A program made the translations under genes and the position numbers. This document shows, in pieces, positions 37,782-46,790 of a stretch of DNA of 64,000 bases (position 1 is its first letter; the number at the start of each line of letters is the position of its first letter). The DNA comes from Hoplostethus atlanticus (lineage: Eukaryota; Chordata; Actinopteri; Trachichthyiformes; Trachichthyidae), in contig JAXDDX010000023.1 in the NCBI GenBank assembly GCA_034670405.1, positions 4,424,501 to 4,488,500 on the forward strand. Direction: 5' to 3'. The notes below the pieces were generated by a model. That model saw nothing but the letters and a program-made list of their open reading frames with translations. It ran no database searches and was not told the origin of the DNA.

Positions 37782-37785
<4 letters not shown>

Positions 37786-37838
<53 letters not shown>
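37786..37838. repeat. (CT)n microsatellite
   Basis: About 26 pure CT units within a slightly longer C/T-rich tract (from 37770). Ser-Leu repeat frames across it are artefacts. Confidence 0.95.
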
Positions 37839-37841
<3 letters not shown>

Positions 37842-38473
37842 GCAGTGTGTCCAGTTTGTGTAGGCATTGCATTAACATGGCTTAATCCTCTGCATGGCTT
37901 ATTGGATACAAATCCCTTCCAAAGCCTTTAAAGCTCCTGCCTTTTCATTTCTACCCTCTCTCTCCCTCTACCTACCTTCCATCAGCCATGCCTAACCACA
38001 GAGGTCCTTTCCCTATATGTTGAAAATCAAGCCCTGTCATCCCTTCATCTTTGAGTCCATAGCTGAACCACTTATTACACTCTCATCACACTCTCTTATT
38101 TTTACTGGATATAGTATCATGCTCTGTGGAAAAGGGCAAATGACATCACACTTCTTCCACATGGACAAAGTGACACATGTCTAGACCTTATGGGTTGAAT
38201 AATGGTTACTTTAGAATTTTGGTGCTTCATTTAACTCATGAGGCGCTAACTGTTTATGTAACTTTTATCTAACATAGTAATGTGTGTATGAAAATTAAAC
38301 AAAGAAATTAATTTTATATGACTAAAACTTGACAAAAATATTTCATCAATAACTTTATGGCTTGACTAAAATTACTTTGCATTTTCATTTGCAAAGGTGT
38401 TACAAAACTAAAGGAGACTTAATTTTTATTAAGCTGTTAAATAGTATTAAATACTAAAAATACTTAAATACTA

Positions 38474-38498
38474 TACACACACACACACACACACACAG
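38474..38498. repeat. (CA)n microsatellite
   Basis: About 12 pure CA units. Confidence 0.9.
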
Positions 38499-39108
38499 CT
38501 CTCACACATGTCCTTCTACTACACTAATTCCCTGAAATCTTTTTGGAAACATTTATTAGGCATATTCCAGCCAATATAAAACAAAATACACTAATCCCCC
38601 TTAAAGGCACTGAGTAGAATTCACTTACTACCATATCAATGTGAAATCAGTACTGACAGATGAAAATGTGACAGACTAAAGCCTCAATTGTATGCTTTGT
38701 ACTTTGATTTGGGACAATCTGTATGTTTGTTTTCTACATTGATTTACAGCATAATGTTGGAATTCATATCAGGTGGACAGATCAATGAAAAGAATCAAAC
38801 TGGGGAAATGATAGTAAGCACAGTGCTGTCTGCTGCATATTCCTATAGCTTTCACACTGTAGAGATCATGAAGGAAAGCAGATGAGGGACCATTTGATAA
38901 TGTTGAGGTTGATGGTTGATGTTGTAGGCAGGTAAATGTACACAACACCAGCAAAGATCTTCAACAACATGTGTATACCTCTGTGTGTTTGTGCTGATAG
39001 CAAAGACTGGTTTGGAGCACAGGTTATTATGCAGAGTCTGCAGCGACAGTCCTTGAAGAGTTCAAGGGAGGATATATCAATACAACTCAGCTCAGTTGTC
39101 CCTACCTG

Positions 39109-39122
39109 TGGTGTGTGTGTGT

Positions 39123-39190
<68 letters not shown>

Positions 39191-39198
39191 GTGTGTGA
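39109..39198. repeat. Long (GT)n microsatellite
   Basis: About 43 GT units with two single-base interruptions (GTGGTG near the start, TGTTGTG near the end). It is one of the two longest dinucleotide runs in the window. Confidence 0.95.
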
Positions 39199-41710
39199 GA
39201 GATGGATGAGAAAAGGCACAGGAATGACATTTTTGTGCCTACCCTCTGTGCACTGTCTCCCTGTTTACCCCGTCTTTCACCATGCATGGTTGTATGTCTG
39301 TGTTTACAGTATTTACCACCAACAATAACCAAAGCCCCTACAGCCCACACACTTTCATCCATGGCCTTGTCTATGTTGGGCTTGGACCGAAAATGGAACC
39401 ACATTTAACAATGCATAAGTCTATTTTCTGCTCTTCTGTGTTGGCCAATGAATGGAGAAAATTGAATTCGGCTCCGTTCCTTTTCTCATTATTACAAATG
39501 TCTGATTTTGTTGAAATTGAATATCAGGGTAAATGTGCCTATTATTAACTTGTGGATTCTATTTTAATAACCTCACTCCAAATTACTGTAGGTCATCAAT
39601 ATCCAGTATCACACGATGTGACCTAATTAATGTGACATAGACAGATACTTTAATTTCCTACGTATGATCACAGTGCAGATAATGTTTGAAGAAAGAAAGT
39701 ATGTTTTAACATTTAACACAAAGCTTTTGATAACTCAGAGGAGGCCTTAAGAAATGTGCCTGGATGTCCAGTGGGAAGCCAAGGATTCTTAGTACAAGCA
39801 CACATACCGTAAATACACTGCAGGAAATATTGATTAAGTGCAGAGGTGTAAAACAAAGTCCTGCCAGGATGTTTCTCCACCTGTGCTCTTATCCAGGTGA
39901 TTGCAATTATCTAAATAAAACTCTTACTTTCTGAACCTGGGTTTTTCACCTCTGCTAAAATGTTCCGCGTGGGATTTTCTCATGAATATAGTTATCCTGG
40001 TACATTCTAAGGCAAGCCAAAACAGTGACCACTGTCAAACAAATAGCACCATCAACTTACTAGATATGTCCTTTTCAGTTTGGGAAATGACTGTGATTTG
40101 CCATAACGTCTGCTATTCTATGTCACCTGCTGTCCCCTATCTGCCGCAGCTTTGAGGTCACTGCTACCTTGCTGACCTGTGGCAATAACAGACAGCCAGG
40201 TAACCATCTGAACATAATGAGGGTCAAAACAGTCAATTGTCAACAAACAACACCTGAAGAACAAAATGGCCACCATGGTAGCCCTATAGTCAGCCATAGT
40301 TAGTGAATTTATGGATATTCCCACAATATGGTCGCACAATTTCATTTTTAGTACTCTTGAGCAATGAAGTGATTAAAAATAAAGTTATATTTCACATTGA
40401 CATCTAATCCTGGAGCTCATTTTATCTCACGTTAGCCAATAAACGACTTTGTAGTGGGTGCTGAGTTAGGCTGAAAGAACAAGAACCTCTGAACTGTATT
40501 GAAAATTACACTAGCTTTTATCAGGATGTCCTCTTGTAGACTAGGGGAAGTGGGCAGCTGCAGTCTCTTCTGAGAATGTTGTGTTTTGTCACATACACAT
40601 TGTGTTGCTATTGTTGTCTTGACACCTGGCTTACCCCCATGAATAATTCAGTACTTCAGTTTTCGCTGCATGTAATGACAGCAAGTTGTAGAGAAAAGCA
40701 CTTCGACTTAACGTCTGAGAACCAGTGACAGCAGCATCCATATCATGACATTGTCACTGACTGCTTCCCCTCACTGTCTCTCTTCTCCTTTCTCTGTGTC
40801 TCACTGCAATGAAATTCTTCCCTTGTACACCCCCACTCTCTCCTTCTCTCCCTCATCTCAAGTGAGTGCTCAGTATTTTCCCCACCAATCTGCGAGGCCA
40901 TCTGGTCTTGTGTCCTCGGCCTCGCGTCTGTCTGCAGTATCTTTGCTCTCTGAATCCATTTGACAAGATTAATAGAGTGAACCTCAGACAGATATAAGCT
41001 GCTCATTTTGATAGGGACTTATGAATCATTCTGAGGAGATAGGTTCAACGCTGGTCTTTTTCCTTTTGTTTTTTTTAAACGCTGACAGCTCACCTGGCCA
41101 ATCAAAGGGAATTGTGGTAAAAAGCAAATTCTGACATATTAAAATGCATAATCCAAGAGAAAAAGCTCTCATCGCTGTCCTGAAGAGGGGATGAAATGTA
41201 GATATTGTGCAAAAAAAACCTTGATCCTTTTGTTTTGTGGTGTCGGTTTAGGTCCCAGGCACGTTTTAACCTCCCAGTTGGCAGGCTGCAGACCTGGAAT
41301 AAACATCACTGCCATGACTTGTAGTCAGATTAAAATGTTGCCCGGTGTAATCTCATTGAAAAAGCTGATTGAACTGTGATCAGCTGTGGTTTGTGATGTG
41401 GACAGTGTGGAGTATGTGAACAGTCTAGTCCATTATTAGGTTCTCAGGAGCACGTCTAGTCTAGTAGCTGGGCTCTGTGTGTTCATTGGTTCCTTGGTTC
41501 ATTTGTGTGTAATGCTTTTTGCAATGCACACTGCTGAGGGGAATTACTGTCTGCGCTCTTTAGGCAGTGCAGAGCCCCAAGAGCCCTGCATAAGGGAAAT
41601 CCAGTGTGCACTTGTACACCAGGCAGTATGGTAGGAATCACACAAGCGTGAGCAGCTCTAGGTTGGTGCGTGGTACATCCACTGTGTACCACAGCACTTT
41701 GCTCTTAACA

Positions 41711-41757
41711 GGTGGAGTTTTTGAGGTCAACATAGTTTCACTCACTCCAATCATGCA
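41711..41757 (+). repeat. 47-bp dispersed repeat, copy 1
   Basis: The sequence begins GGTGGAGTTTTTGAGGTCAA and ends CACTCCAATCATGCA. It matches the reverse complement of 46488-46534 with about four mismatches by eye. Sequence on either side does not match. The pair lies outside the nested palindromic element, about 1.0 kb to its left and 0.27 kb to its right. Confidence 0.7.
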
Positions 41758-42776
41758 TACACCCACACCCCCGCCCCTCCACTCTAGAAAGCGCTAGCGC
41801 ACTTGTTTTACTTGAACTTACGCGAGTCCACAACATCCTAAGAAATTACATGGATATTTTGGAAACTATGTAAAGCAAGAGCTCTGTAGAAAACTACGCA
41901 CTTCCTAAGGATGTCTGTCTTGCATGGTAATAATAATATCCTGCAGTGACAAATTTTAGCATAAACCCACATTCATGTCACTAGACCACAGTTGCCCTGC
42001 CATCAAGCAGATGTTGATTCCACACTTGATGGAGGAAGAAACAAGAAGCCCTAGCATGCTAGTATTCTCTAGTATTCACTAGTATTCATGCTAGTATTCA
42101 AACACTGCAGACCTCAGGCCTTGTATGGTACCAAAGGCACCTCCAGCCAAAAACCAGAGACAGACTAGCACAGGGACAAAACAGCAGCGACGGAGAGGGG
42201 TGGAAGAGTGGTAAATATATATTTTTACACCAGGCAGCACTGGTGCTCTTTTTTCTTTCAGGCAAAATAATTAAAACACAACAAACATCATGTGGTTTTT
42301 TTCACATTAATTATGCATGTGGAATCCATGCATTATTTGCATTGTGGTGAACCGGGCTATCTGTCACAGGAAAACTGTGGGATTGCCTCACCTAAAGACT
42401 TAGATTGGAATCTGCAGTGCACAAGAGAGACCATCCAGCTGAAGGTGCCCTGATGGTTTGATTTCTGGTGATAACTTTAAGTTTATGATTAAAGGTGAGC
42501 GTTTTTCTTTGAATCCTTCTGACTGTGTGATCTGTGCCAGGAATCTGCCCACAGATTGGGCTTGTGTGCGGTGCCACAGCATGTAATTATGCAAATGCAT
42601 GCAATATACACTTGGAGAAAAATATACATTTGGATCTGACCATCTGATGAAACTGACAGAATAAAATCTTTTTAAACTTTTAAAACTTTTATATGAAAAG
42701 GCTTTTTAAAAAGTATTTTCATAAAAAAGATGGTTGTATTCATGGCTAGGCAGTCATCACCTCCTACAGCGACTAA
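41758..42776. other. Gene-free stretch left of nested DNA element
   Basis: No gene was found. A short tandem of TAGTATTC units occurs at about 42057-42100. The final bases 42774-42776 are the TAA target duplication of the element that follows. Confidence 0.5.
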
Positions 42777-43196
42777 TGCCGGGATCAGACTACACGATAT
42801 TTTTGTCTGTTACGATGGTCACTGTGTCAGATTAGGCGATATAGAGTGTTAAATTCGTGCCGTGTCTTGGCCGACGGACATGACAGTCTACACGTTGGTC
42901 ACCGATCAATAATCGCTTGCTGACATGCGTGATGTCATCGGAAAGCAGGTGCTAGGCAACGAGAATGTAAACAAACAATGGTGTCCACGTCATGGACGAC
43001 AAAAAAAAAATTCTAACATGCTAGTCTTTTGTCGGGACGTCGTGAGGCGTCCCAGATGCGGCGTCGGTTGTCGTCCACTATGTCACACTACACAACATAA
43101 AACGATCGATTGTCGCACCCTGTTGTTCCCAACTCGACCCGACGCCCTACGTCTGCCGAATCGGGCTATAATCTATAGAGTCAGTTAACTCTCAAT

Positions 43197-43570
43197 AGTC
43201 ACAAATGAATACAACACGATTCACAAATATATTTTGCGATTTATATATAAATGTCTCTGTTCACAAATATATTTTTCAATGCACACACAAATGTGTATCG
43301 TTTCAGAAGGTTCACAAATAAATTAGTGTTCACAAATGTCTGTTTCCGATGCACACACAAATACGTCTCGTTTTATATAAATGTAAAACAAATCCACAAA
43401 TATACTTAGTTAAAAACAGCTGCAGTGTTCATCTTAAACATATTTAAATGTTGTTACATTTATATACAGATTGTCGAATCTGCGTTTAGAAACCTCCAGA
43501 CGAGTTGTGAACCTCGTTACATTTGTGTGTGGATTTTTGAGAGTTACCTGACGTGGTTAGATTCACAAAT
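43197..43570. repeat. CACAAAT subterminal motif cluster, left arm
   Basis: The motif CACAAAT(A/G) recurs about ten times in this 370-bp block in both orientations, often as TTCACAAATA or CACACAAATG. At about 43527-43556 an inverted, slightly changed copy of the terminus occurs (GGATTTTTGAGAGTTACCTG). The block is thus bounded by facing copies of the terminal sequence. The same arrangement is mirrored at about 45780-46155. Clusters of short subterminal motifs often bind transposases; this role is inferred. Confidence 0.65.
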
Positions 43571-43771
43571 GCATTTTTTCTAAAGGGCCTTTCTCTGTAG
43601 CCTATCAGACGTCTCTTTCAAGTTCAGCCAATCACACCAGCGTGTGATTTCAATGCTGCGTTCAACGTCCCTAATCCCGACGAGTTTGGCGTCCGGTAGC
43701 AGTACTCCAAGTGTAAATTAAACATAACATGTTTAGCCAATAATCCCCTTGTTGTTCGTGATTGAATACAT

Positions 43772-43960
43772 TTGAATTATGATCGTGATCGAGGGGTAGG
43801 GCGAAGTACATGGCCCTCCAAACGGAGATTTTTCAGGGGCACACTACAAACCGAGGGTTATGACAAATCTCCGACAATCATCGGCAAGATGGGGGGGACG
43901 CTGCACAAGCAACAAAAGGAAACCACAAATGTAGTATTTTCTTCGTTAATAAAGATTTAA
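43772..43960 (+). CDS. Unknown small frame, left arm of palindrome
   Basis: A 62-codon frame includes YDRDRGVGRSTWPSKRRFF and ends SSLIKI. Its first codon is TTG, not ATG, so a true start or an upstream exon is unknown. It overlaps an AATAAA just before the stop. The mirror copy in the right arm encodes the same residues. I recognise no family. It may be the 3' end of a spliced transposon gene or a chance frame in well-preserved DNA. Confidence 0.3.
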   Translation: MNYDRDRGVGRSTWPSKRRFFRGTLQTEGYDKSPTIIGKMGGTLHKQQKETTNVVFSSLIKI

Positions 43961-44049
43961 AAAATATTATAACCATCGTATTATCTTAGTTTAATGTCGT
44001 TTCAATGTATTATAGACCTTTTCTTTATAACAAGCATAACAAAAAATCG

Positions 44050-44367
44050 CTAGTATGCCGATGTCTCTACTTCGCTAGTTAACGTTACAACATTGTTTTT
44101 AGGCTGATTTGTGCATGACAGTCCCGCATTTTGACATATTTCCATGTCGCATGTCCCCCCTTTGATGGCATATGACGCTGAAATATAACTAAAGTTCAGC
44201 AGCGAAGTTGCTGCACTTGTTACAGCTCCTCTAATATCAGTGCAGACTGACAGGGTAACTTTAGGAGCACAGCTTGCTAGCCTACAGAGCACCGCTAACA
44301 CTATTCTGTGAAGAAGTGGCCCGGTAATGAAGCAGTGGTCTTTTTTATTTGATGACTTCTGGCTCAT
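44050..44367 (-). CDS. Unknown 105-aa frame, left arm of palindrome
   Basis: The frame starts with ATG (44367) and reads MSQKSSNKKDHCFITGPLLH, with later blocks IRGAVTSAATSLLNFSYISA and CDMEICQNAG, and ends VETSAY. In the right arm (about 44995-45301, plus strand) the same frame is recognisable with roughly a dozen substitutions. It has an in-frame stop after 'VLAVLC', so only the left copy is open. No family is recognised and there is no signal peptide or clear domain. It could be a remnant of an autonomous relative's protein. Confidence 0.35.
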   Translation of the reverse strand: MSQKSSNKKDHCFITGPLLHRIVLAVLCRLASCAPKVTLSVCTDIRGAVTSAATSLLNFSYISASYAIKGGTCDMEICQNAGLSCTNQPKNNVVTLTSEVETSAY

Positions 44368-44994
44368 AGCCAGAATCAGACGAACACTCCTCCACGCTCC
44401 AGTCCATATCGCTCAAGTCTGACACTTCTCCACTGTTTCAATAAGTGTTTGATTATAGCAATAAGTACAAACAACGACGTATCTTCAAACACCTGACTGA
44501 TATCAAACATATCTCGGGCAGTACAGCTCTATGACTTCCGCGACAGTCTTCGACTGGATTCCGCCCCCTGTGTTACTCCCTCAAAGGTCCCACTGGGAAA
44601 CACGTACTGCAGCGTCCACCAACAGATTCCCCTTCACCCAGTTCATGAAACAATGCCAAAGTCTCTTCTACATTAAGGTCGAATCCCAATTCTCATTTTC
44701 ACCCCTACGACTCGTTTTCGAGTTCCCCTCGCCCTTCGGCTTGGCCCTCGGAACAGAGTTACAAGGGGTAGTGGTTGAAATCTCTCCCTATGAAATGGAA
44801 CAACCCTTCAACACCCTGATACGTCATCGATGACGTTTACGTAAACAGACGCGACAAGTTTGTTTTCGGACATTACTATGGCAATAATGGTATTATCACA
44901 GTGACATTTGCCATTCATCTGATGGCGATAGAAAAGCATGGGCGCTCGCGATTCGTTCACAACTTATACGTTTCACGCTACTAATCGATCAAAC
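44359..44994. other. Unique centre of palindromic element
   Basis: On the minus strand, from about 44440, an acidic coding-like frame reads GEVSDLSDMDWSVEEC and ends SDSGYEPEVIK at a TAA at 44347-44345. An AG-ended acceptor-like sequence precedes it, so it may be a last exon. Near 44680-44770 a C-rich block (TCGAATCCCAATTCTCATTT, then CACCCCTAC) resembles pieces of other fish DNA elements and includes the hairpin ACTCGTTTTCGAGT. The 100-codon plus-strand frame at 44531-44833 matches no family I know. Confidence 0.45.
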
Positions 44995-45379
44995 AAGTCA
45001 TCAAATAAAAAAGACCACTGCTTCATTACCAGACCACTTCTTGACAGAATAGTGTTAGCGGTGCTCTGTAGCTAGCAAGCCGTGCTCCTAACGTTACCCT
45101 GCCAGTCTGCACTGGTATTAGAGGAGCCGTAACAAGTGCAGCAACTTCGCTGTTGGACTTCAGTTATATTTCGGCGTCATATGCCATCAAAGGGGGGAAA
45201 TGCGACATGGAAATATGTCAAAATGCGGGACTGTCATACACAAATCAGCCTAAAAACAATGTTGTAACGTTAACTAGCGAAGTAGAGACATCGGCATACT
45301 AGCGATTTTTTGTTATGCTTGTTATAAAGAAAAGGTCTATAATACATTGAAACGACATTAAACTAAGATAATACGATGG

Positions 45380-45580
45380 TTATAATATTTTTAAAATCTT
45401 TATTAACGAAGAAAATACTACATTTGTGGTTTCCTTTTGTTGCTTGTGCAGCGTCCCCCCCATCTTGCCGATGATTGTCGGAGATTTGTCATAACCCTCG
45501 GTTTGTAGTGTGCCCCTGAAAAATCTCCGTTTGGAGGGCCATGTACTTCGCCCTACCCCTCGATCACGATCATAATTCAA
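45380..45580 (-). CDS. Unknown small frame, right arm of palindrome
   Basis: Mirror copy of the left-arm frame at 43772-43960, with identical residues over the shared 62 codons. It extends four codons further (LKIL) because of a small change near the stop. The start codon is TTG. No known family. Confidence 0.3.
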   Translation of the reverse strand: MNYDRDRGVGRSTWPSKRRFFRGTLQTEGYDKSPTIIGKMGGTLHKQQKETTNVVFSSLIKILKIL

Positions 45581-46487
45581 ATGTATTCAATCACGAACAA
45601 CAAGGGGATTATTGGCTAAACATGTTATGTTTAATTTACACTTGGAGTACTGCTACCGGACGCCAAACTCGTCGGGATTAGGGACGTTGAACGCAGCATT
45701 GAAATCACACGCTGGTGTGATTGGCTGAACTTGAAAGAGACGTCTGATAGGCTACAGAGAAAGGCCCTTTAGAAAAAATGCATTTGTGAATCTAACCACG
45801 TCAGGTAACTCTCAAAAATCCACACACAAATGTAACGAGGTTCACAACTCGTCTGGAGGTTTCTAAACGCAGATTCGACAATCTGTATATAAATGTAACA
45901 ACATTTAAATATGTTTTAGATGAACACTGCAGCTGTTTTTAACTAAGTATATTTGTGGATTTGTTTTACATTTATATAAAACGAGACGTATTTGTGTGTG
46001 CATCGGAAACAGACATTTGTGAACACTAATTTATTTGTGAACCTTCTGAAACGATACACATTTGTGTGTGCATTGAAAAATATATTTGTGAACAGAGACA
46101 TTTATATATAAATCGCAAAATATATTTGTGAATCGTGTTGTATTCATTTGTGACTATTGAGAGTTAACTGACTCCATAATAATCGGCCTGATATCGTGTA
46201 GTCTGAACCCGCCATAAGGCTATTCTGTGTGAGGATTTTTACTGTCACACACAACTTCCACTGCACCTGTCAATCATATCCTGCTCACCTAAGGCCACCC
46301 ACTGAGAGCTCATTCATAGTTCAGTCTTACACTGGACGTTACCCTCCATTCTACATGTTACCAGGAAGAAATGCAATATAAGCACTTTGAAACTACATTA
46401 TACTGTTGCTACAGGTCTGAACCATAGTATTTGGTTTGTTTAGGTTCACACTGCTCAATAACAAGAGAACCAGGGCTTGTAAAGGTC

Positions 46488-46534
46488 TGCATGATTGGAG
46501 TGGTTGAAACTATGTTGACTTTAAAAACTCCACC
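46488..46534 (-). repeat. 47-bp dispersed repeat, copy 2
   Basis: Reverse-complement partner of 41711-41757, about 43 of 47 positions identical by eye. It lies just upstream of the possible LINE 3' end at 46.56-46.79 kb and may be part of that element's 3' untranslated region. Confidence 0.7.
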
Positions 46535-46559
46535 CGTTCACCTCCAGACATTTGCATGT

Positions 46560-46790
46560 CCCTTTGGCATTTTAAGACTGTACTGTTTCACTTTCATATG
46601 AAAGCACTTTGGGTATGTGAAAGCACTTTTTCATGAATTTTTTTTTTGTCTCTTTTACTGACTACAAGTGTTATATGTGTTAACGTTTTACATTGTTAAT
46701 TTTATGTCTATTTAACTCTGAATGCCGAATCTCCTGCCTGCGAAAACAAATTTACCTTTGGGTACTAATTAATAAACCTTGAACCTTGTT
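46560..46790 (+). repeat. Possible LINE/SINE 3' end
   Basis: The plus strand ends with ACAAATTTACCTTTGGGTAC, TAATTAATAAACC and then TTGAACCTTG. An AATAAA signal directly before a short CTTGAAC-type reiteration is typical of fish LINE 3' ends. No RT frame is visible upstream, so this would be a strongly 5'-truncated copy. Confidence 0.4.

Larger units (their letters stand above)
37840..41710. other. Gene-free stretch with two CA/GT microsatellites
   Basis: No gene was recognised. The stretch holds (CA)n at 38474-38498 and a long (GT)n at 39109-39198, described separately. Other open frames are short and unsupported. Confidence 0.5.
43174..46178. mobile_element. 3.0-kb palindromic (foldback-like) element
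   Basis: Left arm 43174-44358 and right arm 44995-46178 are reverse complements over about 1.18 kb, with a unique 636-bp centre. Termini are TATAGAGTCAGTTAACTCTC and, reverse strand, TATGGAGTCAGTTAACTCTC. A 6-bp direct repeat ATAATC flanks it (43168-43173 and 46179-46184), and removing the element plus one copy restores the 427-bp host element. The arms' outer parts are almost identical and the inner 300 bp differ more. CpG is well preserved, suggesting a fairly recent insertion. No known transposase domain was recognised. A 6-bp duplication with TA...TA ends would be compatible with an IS3EU-like superfamily, but that is a weak guess. Confidence 0.85.
42777..46214. mobile_element. Outer TIR transposon (Harbinger-like MITE), interrupted
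   Basis: The terminal inverted repeats are TGCCGGGATCAGACTACACG... at 42777 and, on the reverse strand from 46214, TGGCGGGTTCAGACTACACG..., matching at 22 of 24 positions. TAA flanks both ends (42774-42776 and 46215-46217). A 3-bp TAA duplication is the signature of PIF/Harbinger-type transposition, so a non-autonomous Harbinger-like element is the best inference. Without the insert the element is 427 bp (42777-43173 plus 46185-46214). It has no transposase frame, and the left body is rich in CpG and in TCG/CGA words. It is split by the 3.0-kb palindromic element. Confidence 0.7.

Noticed and set aside
44531-44833. 100-codon frame in the centre of the palindrome as a transposase
   Set aside because: No catalytic motif or family resemblance; part of it overlaps a C-rich block seen in other non-coding fish elements.
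43174-46178. Palindrome as a pair of long terminal repeats of a retrovirus-like element
   Set aside because: The arms are inverted, not direct, repeats; no primer-binding site, polypurine tract, gag or pol reading is visible.
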